Assembly: GCA_937907525.1 (NCBI GenBank)
Contig: CALCIB010000245.1
Coordinates: 1-10,260 of the forward strand
Length of the DNA stretch: 10,260 bases
Source: an uncultured Planctomycetales bacterium
GTDB taxonomy: Bacteria; Planctomycetota; Planctomycetia; Isosphaerales; Isosphaeraceae
Reading direction: 5' to 3'
The notes beneath the pieces were generated by a model. That model had not been told where the DNA came from. It ran no database searches and was given only the letters and a program-made list of their open reading frames with translations. Positions 1 through 6,303 of this stretch are shown one piece after another (within the stretch, counting starts at the first letter, position 1; every line of letters starts with the position of its first letter). The translations under genes and the position numbers were made by a program.

Positions 1-61
1 CCCCTCATCTGACCGCTTCGCGGTCTGTCTTCCCCCGCGAGGGGGGAAGATCGTTTCCGAT
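1..61 (+). repeat. Double-hairpin intergenic repeat, copy A
   Basis: This is a REP-like element with two adjacent hairpins. Hairpin 1 pairs 11-16 with 20-25 around a TTC loop. Hairpin 2 pairs 28-36 with 42-50 around a GCGAG loop. In inverted orientation the element matches 6002-6062 at 57 of 61 positions by direct alignment, and a more diverged copy lies at 6142-6193. The conserved head is a C-run followed by TCATC. Because the window starts inside the C-run, the left boundary is not visible. No coding potential is apparent. It lies upstream of the DUF1559 gene and could affect its leader or act as a terminator for a gene to the left; both are inference. Confidence 0.85.
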
Positions 62-135
62 GGATCTCCGGATTCATGAGCCACGCCCCGCGTCGCGCGC
101 CGAGGCCGGCCCTTCCGCCGTCGCGGCGGGCTCGT

Positions 136-141
136 CATAAT
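136..141 (+). promoter_or_regulatory. Possible -10 element for the DUF1559 gene
   Basis: CATAAT matches the sigma-70 -10 consensus at five of six positions and is one of the few AT-rich spots in this GC-rich leader. No good -35 hexamer lies about 17 bases upstream (TTCCGC at 113-118 is poor). If real, transcription would begin near 148, leaving a leader of about 58 bases before the ATG at 206. It would also exclude the ATG at 140 as a start. The call rests on one hexamer only. Confidence 0.25.
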
Positions 142-205
142 GGCGGGGAACGGGGCCTTGGTTCGCGTCGGCCCCGGTCGATCAGGTCGTCGGCGGGTCT
201 TCGCC

Positions 206-1144
206 ATGGGAGGAGCGAGCATTCCGGGAGTTCGAGGGACGCCCCTCTCCAGGCGCCGCGGCCTCTCGCTGATCGAGTTGCTGACGGTCGTCATGATCGT
301 GGGCCTGCTGCTGGCGCTTTTGTTGCCGGCGGTGATGCGCGCCCGCGCGGCGGCGCGACGCGCCCGCTGCGCCTCCAACCTGCACAACCTGGGGCTGGCC
401 CTGAACCAGCATCTGTCGGTTCGGGAGGCGTTCCCGAGCGGCGCGGGGGAGCGGTCGTTCCTCTGGGCGCTGCTGCCGTACCTTGAGCAGGCCAACCTGC
501 GGAACTGGCGAATCGACGACGACACCGCCGTCGCGCCGATCCCCGGCGTGTTCCTGTGCCCCTCCGACGAGCCTCGCGGCGCGGCCCTGGCCCGATACGC
601 GACGAGCTACGCGGGCAACGCCGGGACGTTCGGCCGCGAGCCGCCCTCGGAGTGGGACGGAGCGTTCGCGGCCGATCGTTTGAAGCCCGCGGACGTGACC
701 GACGGCCTGAGCCGCACCGCCGCGGTTTCGGAATGGATCGTCGGCGACGGCGACGACGGCAGGCCGTCGCGGCTGGGCTCGATCGCCATCCTCGACGTCG
801 ACTTCCCCGATTCCGCCGTCGGGCTCGGCTCGTTCGCCCGGACGTGCGAGGCCGCGATCCCGGGGCGGACGTGCGCGGTGGGCTCGCCTTACAAGGGGTC
901 GTACTGGTTCCGCGGCCGGCTGGGGCATTCGCTCTACACCCACGCCCTGGTCCCCGGCCGCCCCTCCTGCCGCGCCGCGCCGGATCTCAACGCGATCACC
1001 GCCGGGAGCCTCCACGGCGGCGGCGCCCACGTCCTGACGCTCGACGGCGGCGCGCGGTTCGTCCGCGACTCGATCGCCCCCGCGGTCTGGCGGGCCCTCG
1101 GCACGCGGTCGGGCGGCGAGGCCGTCTCGGACGCGGACTATTGA
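206..1144 (+). CDS. DUF1559 protein with type IV pilin-like N-terminus
   Basis: This encodes a 312-residue pseudopilin-like protein of the DUF1559 family, which is greatly expanded in Planctomycetes. The exact role of the family is unknown. The N-terminus is a basic leader ending in RRRG, then LSLIE and a hydrophobic helix. This is a class III prepilin-peptidase signal, with cleavage expected after G19 and the conserved Glu at +5. Family signatures follow in order: WALLPYLEQ (about 87-95), FLCPSDEP (about 116-123), TDGLSRTAAVSEW (about 165-177), and a C-terminal HGGG...LDGG motif near 270-282. Length is normal for the family. I chose ATG 206 because it gives a typical short leader; an in-frame ATG at 140 would add 22 residues and coincides with a possible -10 box. 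Neither start has a clear Shine-Dalgarno. The gene converges with the leftward hydrolase gene, with 13 bases between stop codons. Confidence 0.93.
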   Translation: MGGASIPGVRGTPLSRRRGLSLIELLTVVMIVGLLLALLLPAVMRARAAARRARCASNLHNLGLALNQHLSVREAFPSGAGERSFLWALLPYLEQANLRNWRIDDDTAVAPIPGVFLCPSDEPRGAALARYATSYAGNAGTFGREPPSEWDGAFAADRLKPADVTDGLSRTAAVSEWIVGDGDDGRPSRLGSIAILDVDFPDSAVGLGSFARTCEAAIPGRTCAVGSPYKGSYWFRGRLGHSLYTHALVPGRPSCRAAPDLNAITAGSLHGGGAHVLTLDGGARFVRDSIAPAVWRALGTRSGGEAVSDADY

Positions 1145-1157
1145 GCCTCGCCGCGTT

Positions 1158-3779
1158 TCACGGGAAACGGAAGATTCGGGTGTCGCCCCGGCGCAGCTCC
1201 AGGGTGTGCGAGACCGGGGGTTGTTCGTCGACGGCGTCCACGATCTCCGACTTGCCGGCGGGGAGCCGCAGCGTCACCTGACCGTCCTGGCTGGCGTGGA
1301 TCACGATGAACGGCCCGTTGGCGTAGACGTTGCAGTCGACGTCGGCGTAGAGGTGGGCGCCCGCCTTGCGCGCCGCCAGGCGGACCAGCTCCGACGTCAG
1401 CCCCGGAGGGCCGGCGAACAGCGAGAAGCCGCCGTCGGCCGACTCGCGCAAGGCGACGGCGGCGGCGGCGTCGGGATAGCGCGCCAGCGTCTCCTCGGCG
1501 GCGGCGTCGGTCGCGGCGAACGTCGGACGAACCCGGGCGTCGACGCCGAACCCCTTGGTCAGCCCCAGGGCGCGGCCCGGGTCGGTGATTTCGGCCTGGG
1601 CCTTCGCGACGGCGCTCGGCTTCAGGTCGAAGCCGGTGAGCTCGCGCATGGCCGGGGGCGACGGGCGGTCGCCGTCGTAGAGTCCGGGGGCGTAACACCA
1701 GACGACCCCCTTGCCCCGCGTCGCCTTCAGCAAGCCGGCGCGCTGGTCGGCGGTGAGGCTCCAGGCGTTGAGGACGACGTACAGCTTCGCGTCCACCTTG
1801 CCGGCGATCACGTCGTCGATCAGGTACTGGCCGTAGGGGGCGCCGCAGCGCGCCAGGGCCGCGCGGGCCTCGTAGACGCCCGGCTTGGTGACGACCTGGC
1901 CGCCGGCGGCGACCCGGAGCATGCTTTCCTCGTCGATCACCGCGGCGACTTCCGGGCGGTAGGCGACGGGATGGTTGAGCATGGGCAGGTCGATCGCCTC
2001 CAGCTTGCGCATCTCGGCCCAGAGCTTGGGGTCGTCGAACCAGCCGGTGGCGCCCAGATCCATCCACCAGGTGGCGAAGTTGCGGGTCGCCTCCTGACCG
2101 ACGTTCCGCAAGAGCAACTGGATGGTCTCCTCCGGCGTGTCGCCGCCGGCGAGCGCGCCGGGGAACGTGCTCCCCTGGGCGAGGTAGGTCCGGGTGTCGT
2201 CCTCGCAAAGCCACATCTTGCCGGCCAGGGGGACGCTCTCGGCGGCGGTCATCGCCGGGGCCGATCCGCCCGGGCCGCGGTCGAAGTACGAGATCGGCGA
2301 GCAAAGAATGTCGATGTCCGGCGACGCCAGCACCTTGCGAAGCGCGTAGTGGCCGGAGACCGCCGGCCCCCGCTCGACGGCGCCGAACTCGAAGAGGTAG
2401 CCGTAGAAGAAGACCACCAGCTTCCGTCCGCCGGCCGCCTCGCGGGCGGTCCTGGCGAAGGTCAGTACGGCTTCGGCCATCGCGTCCTGCTGGAACGCCG
2501 ACCAGTCGAGGATCGGCTTCTCGGTCTCGGGATCGCGGAACACGCCGTTGGGCGCGGCGTGGCGGGACTCGGGCGAGGGGGCCGCGACCGTCGCCAGGCT
2601 CGCCTTCGGGTCGTTCCACGACGCGCGGAGGGCGTCGTCGGTCCGGTACTTCGCCCGGAGCCAGGCGCGCCAGGCGGCCAGGTCGGCGGGCGCGTAGCCG
2701 TTGAGGGCGTGCCCCCAGGTGTCCTCGTAGAACCATTCGGCGGTGTTCTGGCCGCAGACGTGGTAGCCGGCCATGTGGCCGCCGAACTTCGCCTCCAGGT
2801 GTTCGATCAGGGCGCGGAGCCGTTCGGCGCCGTCCTTGAGGTACCGGGGCGAGGCCGGAACGGCGAACTTCCGCGCGCCGTCCTCCCACTTCATGACGTC
2901 GCCGGGATGGCGGTCGGTCCACCATTTCGGCGGATACATTCCGATCCGAGGCAGGAGCAGGGCGTCGGGATTGACGCGCAGGACCTGCGCGCAGGCCGCG
3001 TCCGCGGTCGACCAGTCGGCCTCGGCGCCGGGCTCGGGCCAGGGGGTGTCGACGGGGAAGCTGACGAAGTCGACGCCGGCGTCGGCCGCCATCTTGATCT
3101 CGTCCTCGTAAGGCCCCGACGGCCCGCCGAGATGGAGGAAGGTGGGGCCGGGGCGGTAGAAGTCGAGCGACAGGTCGCGCCAGGCGCCGGAGCGGACCCA
3201 GAGCGAGACGGCGTAGCGTCGACCTTTCTCGAACTTGAGCTCGGGCTTGAGGTAGACGTGGAAGTCGGGCCAGCCGCCGCCGCCGGGAGGGTCGTCGAGC
3301 GTGATCCGCAGGCCGGCCGAGCCGTCCTTGCCGGCGCCCTGGACGACGGCCGCGGAGCCGACCGTGTTGCGCTCGTCCGGCGGCCAGAACGTCCAACGGC
3401 TCGCGAACGAGTCGGGGCCGGCCTCGAAGTCCTGAAGCGGGACGACGTCGCGGCCGTCGGTCAGGTCGACGACGCGGAGGTCGTCGACGTCGACCTCGCC
3501 GGGCCTGTGGCCGCAGCGAATGTGGAACGTGCCGTTCTCGGCGTCGCCGACGGAGACGAACTCGAACCGGATCTCCTTCCCCCGCTCCCCCGGTCCGACC
3601 TTGACCGAGCCGGAACCCGGAATCCCGAAGAACATCCGGGGGCGGACCGGCTTGCCGTCCACCAGGATCCGGGGGACGCCGTCGCGGACCTTCACGCGGA
3701 CGGTCAGCCCGAGGGCCGGCGGCGCGAGGATCGCGGCCAGGAGGGCGAACGGGACGAGGCGGCGGCCGAATCGCGGCAT
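1158..3779 (-). CDS. Secreted GH-A clan (GH42-like) glycoside hydrolase-like protein
   Basis: This 873-residue exported protein probably acts on carbohydrate; the substrate is unknown. Residues 1-24 form a signal peptide (RR, hydrophobic stretch, PALG then LT). About 110-210 resembles a carbohydrate-binding jelly-roll (a DFEAG start, GSAGLRITL, then YAVSLWVRSG). About 225-600 looks like a TIM barrel. E348 in GQNTAEW and E526 in MWLCEDD are candidate acid/base and nucleophile, and WWMD (571-574) lies near the barrel end. About 605-720 resembles the GH42 trimerisation (Rossmann-like) domain, with LYVVLNAWSL then GVVWCYAPG. A small beta-rich domain closes the C-terminus. The canonical GH42 Asn-Glu pair is not obvious (NTAE instead), so an uncharacterised GH-A family or a non-catalytic relative is possible. 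The ATG is preceded by GGAG (complement of 3788-3791) at 8-base spacing. It lies 33 bases after fusA and is probably co-transcribed with it. Confidence 0.8.
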   Translation of the reverse strand: MPRFGRRLVPFALLAAILAPPALGLTVRVKVRDGVPRILVDGKPVRPRMFFGIPGSGSVKVGPGERGKEIRFEFVSVGDAENGTFHIRCGHRPGEVDVDDLRVVDLTDGRDVVPLQDFEAGPDSFASRWTFWPPDERNTVGSAAVVQGAGKDGSAGLRITLDDPPGGGGWPDFHVYLKPELKFEKGRRYAVSLWVRSGAWRDLSLDFYRPGPTFLHLGGPSGPYEDEIKMAADAGVDFVSFPVDTPWPEPGAEADWSTADAACAQVLRVNPDALLLPRIGMYPPKWWTDRHPGDVMKWEDGARKFAVPASPRYLKDGAERLRALIEHLEAKFGGHMAGYHVCGQNTAEWFYEDTWGHALNGYAPADLAAWRAWLRAKYRTDDALRASWNDPKASLATVAAPSPESRHAAPNGVFRDPETEKPILDWSAFQQDAMAEAVLTFARTAREAAGGRKLVVFFYGYLFEFGAVERGPAVSGHYALRKVLASPDIDILCSPISYFDRGPGGSAPAMTAAESVPLAGKMWLCEDDTRTYLAQGSTFPGALAGGDTPEETIQLLLRNVGQEATRNFATWWMDLGATGWFDDPKLWAEMRKLEAIDLPMLNHPVAYRPEVAAVIDEESMLRVAAGGQVVTKPGVYEARAALARCGAPYGQYLIDDVIAGKVDAKLYVVLNAWSLTADQRAGLLKATRGKGVVWCYAPGLYDGDRPSPPAMRELTGFDLKPSAVAKAQAEITDPGRALGLTKGFGVDARVRPTFAATDAAAEETLARYPDAAAAVALRESADGGFSLFAGPPGLTSELVRLAARKAGAHLYADVDCNVYANGPFIVIHASQDGQVTLRLPAGKSEIVDAVDEQPPVSHTLELRRGDTRIFRFP

Positions 3780-3787
3780 GGGGGAGG

Positions 3788-3791
3788 CTCC
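3788..3791 (-). promoter_or_regulatory. Ribosome binding site of the hydrolase-like gene
   Basis: On the minus strand this reads GGAG, eight bases before the ATG at 3777-3779. It is the clearest Shine-Dalgarno in the window. It supports this start, which also gives an intact signal peptide. Confidence 0.55.
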
Positions 3792-3812
3792 GAGAGGGGC
3801 GCGACCGTCGCC

Positions 3813-5936
3813 TCAGCCGGTAAGGGCTTCGAGCATGCTTTCGGGGGCGGCGGCGTATTCCAGGGGTTCCATGGTGTAGCTGGCGCGGCCTTGCGAGAGG
3901 CTGCGGACGGTCGTGGAGTAGCCGAACATCTCCTTCAGGGGCGCGCGGGCGTCGATGACCATCAGCTTGCCGCGGGTGGAGGTCCGCTCGATCAGGGCGC
4001 GGCGGCTGGCCAGGTCGGCGGTGATGTTCCCCAGGTAGTCGTCGGGGGTGACGACCTCCAACCGCATGATCGGCTCCAGGAGGACCGGGCCGGCCTGCTC
4101 GAGGGCGTTGCGGAGGGCGTCGGAGGCGGCGAAGCGGAACGCCAGGTCGTTGGAGTCGACGTCGTGGGCGTCGCCGTCGACGAGCGTCACCTTCAGGTCG
4201 ACCAGGGGGTATCCGGTCTTGCCCCCCGACTTGGCCTCCTCGCGCAGGCCCGCCTCGATCGCCGAGACGAACTCGCCGGGGATGACGCCCCCCTTGAGTT
4301 TGTTCTGGAAGTGGAGCGCGGGCGCTCCCTTGGGCTGGACCTCCGGTTCCACGTCGATCTTGATCTTGGCGAAGAGCCCGGAGCCGCCGGTCTGGCGGAC
4401 GCACGTCCCCTCGACGCGCTTGACGGCCTTCTTGACGGTCTCGCGGTAGCTGACCCGGGGGCGGCCGACGTGGACCTTCAGCTTGTAGTCGCGGGTCATG
4501 CGGTTCTTCAGGATCTCAAGGTGCAGCTCGCCCATGCCGGAGATGAGCGTCTGGCCGGTCTCCTCGTTGACCTTGAAGGTGAAGGTGGGGTCCTCGCGGG
4601 CCAGGGCGGCGAGGGTGTCGGCGAGCTTCCCCTTGTCGGCGGAGCTGACCGGCTCGATCGACATGCTGATGACGGTCTCGGGGAACTCGATGCGTTCCAG
4701 CAGGATCGGGTGGGCGGCGTCGCAGAGGGTGTCGCCGGTGATGGCCTTCTTCAACCCGACGACGCCCACGATGTCGCCGGCGAGGGCCTCGGGGATCTGC
4801 TCGCGGTCGTCGGCTCGGACGTGGTACAGCCGCGAGCAGTTCTCCTTCTCCTCGCGGCCGGGGTTGTACTGGCGCGTCCCCGCCTTGAGGGTGCCGGAAT
4901 AGACCCGGACGAAGGAGAGGTCGCCGTGGGCGTCGTTGGTGATCTTGAAGACCAAGCCGCAGAACGGCTCGGCCGGGTCGGGCTTGCGGACCAGTTCGGT
5001 CCCTTTCCTGGGATGCACGCCGTCGATCGGCGGCATGTCCAGCGGGCTGGGGAGGTAGGCGGCCACGGCGTCCAGCAGCCGTTGCACGCCGACGTACTTG
5101 AAGCTGGACCCGCAGAGGATCGGCTGGGCGCCGGCGGTGAGGGTCGCCCGGCGGACGGCCCGGTGGATCATGGCCTCCGTCAGCTCGGCCCCGTCCAGGT
5201 GGGCCATGTATTCCTCGGCGAACGTCTCGTCGAACTCGGAAAGCGCGTTGAGCATCGTCTCGCGCCAGGCCTCGGCCTCCAGCTTCAGTTCCTCGGGGAT
5301 CTCCGCGACGGTGAAGGTGGAGCCCAGGTCCGCGGTGTTGAAGAACAGGGCCTTCATGGCGATCAGGTCGACGAGCCCCTGAAAGGCGCCCATCGAGCCC
5401 TCCGGCCCCGCGCCGATCGGGAACTGGATCGGGATCGGGTGGCCGTCGAGTCGCTCCTTGACCTCGTTGAAGACCCGCTCGAAGTCGGCGCCGATGCGGT
5501 CCATCTTGTTGACGTAGCAGATCCGCGGGACGTGGTACTTGCCCGCCTGCCGCCAGACGGTCTCGCTCTGCGCCTCGACCCCCTCGACCCCGGAGAAGAT
5601 CACCACCGCGCCGTCCAGGACCCGCAGCGAACGCTCGACCTCGGCGGTGAAGTCGACGTGGCCGGGGGTGTCGATCAGGTTGACGGTGACCGGCTCTCCG
5701 GCGGCGTCCCTCCACGTGCAGGAGATCGCCGCGGAGACGATGGTGATGCCGCGCTCGCGCTCCTCGGGATCGAAGTCGGTGGTGGTGTTCCCCTTGTCGA
5801 CGTCCCCCATGCGGTGGATCGCGCCGGTGTAGTAGAGGATCCGCTCGGTGGTCGTGGTCTTGCCGGCGTCGATGTGGGCGATGATCCCGATGTTGCGGAT
5901 CCGGCGTAGATGGTTGCTTACGTCGTCGCTGGCCAT
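3813..5936 (-). CDS. fusA: Translation elongation factor G (EF-G), stand-alone paralogue type
   Basis: This 707-residue GTPase of the EF-G family, a full-length protein, drives ribosomal translocation in the canonical case. All GTPase motifs are intact: G1 AHIDAGKT (20-27), switch I ERGIT (61-65), G3 DTPGH (89-93), G4 NKMD (143-146), G5 GSS (276-278). Domain II carries FVRVYSGTLKAG (342-353), domain III GMGELHLEI (467-475), and domain IV KGGVIPGE (548-555) with the tip histidine H591 in HDVDS. Domain V ends in EMFGYSTTVRSL and GRASYTME. Unusual points: domain IV loop 1 reads GGSGLFAKI (517-525) where E. coli has GGRGQYGHV, and the switch I region reads NTTTDFDPEER instead of the usual ATMDWMEQE. 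It has no rpsL, rpsG or tuf neighbours. Planctomycetes carry several EF-G paralogues, so this may be a spdEFG-type copy, not the housekeeping gene. The ATG at 5936 gives the standard N-terminus; the Shine-Dalgarno is weak (GAG only). Confidence 0.96.
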   Translation of the reverse strand: MASDDVSNHLRRIRNIGIIAHIDAGKTTTTERILYYTGAIHRMGDVDKGNTTTDFDPEERERGITIVSAAISCTWRDAAGEPVTVNLIDTPGHVDFTAEVERSLRVLDGAVVIFSGVEGVEAQSETVWRQAGKYHVPRICYVNKMDRIGADFERVFNEVKERLDGHPIPIQFPIGAGPEGSMGAFQGLVDLIAMKALFFNTADLGSTFTVAEIPEELKLEAEAWRETMLNALSEFDETFAEEYMAHLDGAELTEAMIHRAVRRATLTAGAQPILCGSSFKYVGVQRLLDAVAAYLPSPLDMPPIDGVHPRKGTELVRKPDPAEPFCGLVFKITNDAHGDLSFVRVYSGTLKAGTRQYNPGREEKENCSRLYHVRADDREQIPEALAGDIVGVVGLKKAITGDTLCDAAHPILLERIEFPETVISMSIEPVSSADKGKLADTLAALAREDPTFTFKVNEETGQTLISGMGELHLEILKNRMTRDYKLKVHVGRPRVSYRETVKKAVKRVEGTCVRQTGGSGLFAKIKIDVEPEVQPKGAPALHFQNKLKGGVIPGEFVSAIEAGLREEAKSGGKTGYPLVDLKVTLVDGDAHDVDSNDLAFRFAASDALRNALEQAGPVLLEPIMRLEVVTPDDYLGNITADLASRRALIERTSTRGKLMVIDARAPLKEMFGYSTTVRSLSQGRASYTMEPLEYAAAPESMLEALTG

Positions 5937-6001
5937 GGTGGTCTCGCTGGGCGTTCGGCGCTCGGGTGGGGGGGCGGACGCGGCGCTCGATTTCGGGGGG
6001 G

Positions 6002-6063
6002 ATCGAAAACGGTCTTTCCCCCTCGCGGGGGAAGACGGACCGCGAAGCGGTCAGATGAGGGGG
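6002..6063 (-). repeat. Double-hairpin intergenic repeat, copy B
   Basis: This is the reverse complement of copy A, 57 of 61 positions identical over 6002-6062. Hairpin 1 is identical to that in A (GACCGC, TTC, GCGGTC read on the minus strand). Hairpin 2 keeps its stem with one bulged A. One difference from A changes a G-U closing pair to G-C, so pairing is preserved. It forms the left half of the palindrome with copy C. Confidence 0.88.
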
Positions 6064-6068
6064 TGACA

Positions 6069-6138
6069 CGCGCGAAGACCGTTGAAATTGACGGAAGCCC
6101 GCCCGGTGGACTTCGAATTCCAGCGGTCTTCTCGCGCG
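6069..6138. repeat. Imperfect inverted repeat joining copies B and C
   Basis: Arms 6069-6089 and 6116-6138 pair. CGCGCG pairs with CGCGCG, AAGACCG pairs with CGGTCTT after a two-base bulge, then T-G, TA, GC, one mismatch and AATT with AATT. The unpaired centre is about 26 bases. Since B and C flank this in opposite orientation, the arms look like part of one mobile unit and not chance pairing. No open frame or promoter was seen inside. Confidence 0.75.
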
Positions 6139-6139
6139 G

Positions 6140-6193
6140 CCCCCCTCATCCGGCCCTTCGGGCCACCTTCCCCCGCGAGGGGGGAAGGCCGTT
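6140..6193 (+). repeat. Double-hairpin intergenic repeat, copy C
   Basis: This belongs to the same family as copies A and B but is a diverged variant. The C-run/TCATC head, the TTC loop of hairpin 1 and the GCGAG loop of hairpin 2 are conserved. Hairpin 1 has a different, shorter stem (GGCCC 6152-6156 with GGGCC 6160-6164), and hairpin 2 pairs 6166-6174 with 6180-6188, gaining an outer C-G pair. Paired changes in the stems with conserved loops indicate that the folded structure is what is maintained. Confidence 0.85.
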
Positions 6194-6241
6194 GGCTGCG
6201 ACGGCGTCTTCGGGAATTTCGGGGTCGAGAGTCACATCCGA

Positions 6242-6270
6242 CGCGCCGCGGTCGTTGCGACCGCGGCGTG
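6242..6270 (-). terminator. Strong hairpin downstream of the lipoprotein gene
   Basis: A perfect 11-bp GC stem pairs 6244-6254 with 6258-6268 around a three-base loop. It can extend by one G-U and one G-C pair. It lies about 33 bases past the lipoprotein stop codon, the usual place for a terminator. There is no U-tract after the stem, so it may instead protect the 3' end or act with Rho. It is unrelated in sequence to the A/B/C repeats. Confidence 0.5.
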
Positions 6271-6303
6271 GGCCCTCCAGCTTACCGAACGCGGGCGTCC
6301 GAT

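Larger units (their letters stand above)
5937..6303. other. Intergenic region, 367 bases, dominated by repeats
   Basis: No gene was found here. From right to left it holds the end of the lipoprotein transcription unit with a terminator-like hairpin (6242-6270), a palindromic repeat doublet (6002-6193) and a 65-base leader in front of the EF-G gene. That leader contains the 9-mer CGGCGCTCG twice (5956-5964 and 5981-5989), each followed within a few bases by a run of seven G (5968-5974 and 5995-6001). On the fusA transcript these runs would be C-tracts. No convincing sigma-70 promoter for fusA was seen; it may lie in or beyond the repeats. Confidence 0.8.

Noticed and set aside
140..205. Upstream ATG (140) extending the DUF1559 protein by 22 residues
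   Set aside because: It would give an unusually long prepilin leader and overlaps a possible -10 box. ATG 206 gives a typical 19-residue leader. The longer form is not excluded.
1154..1169. Small hairpin (CGTTTC/GAAACG) between the convergent stops, considered as a bidirectional terminator
   Set aside because: The stem is only 6 bp, it overlaps the stop codon of the hydrolase gene, and it has no U-tract on either side.
1206..5909. Very long open frame (1567 codons) on the + strand opposite the hydrolase and EF-G genes
   Set aside because: It is antisense to two well-supported genes. Its translation is rich in Arg, Gly, Val, Asp and Leu without domains, as expected from the mirror of GC-biased third codon positions.
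6002..6193. Palindrome considered as a CRISPR, attenuator, IS element or MITE
   Set aside because: There are only two inverted halves with no regular spacers, no transposase or clear target-site duplication, and no leader peptide. The same unit recurs at 1-61 next to an unrelated gene, which favours a dispersed REP-type repeat.
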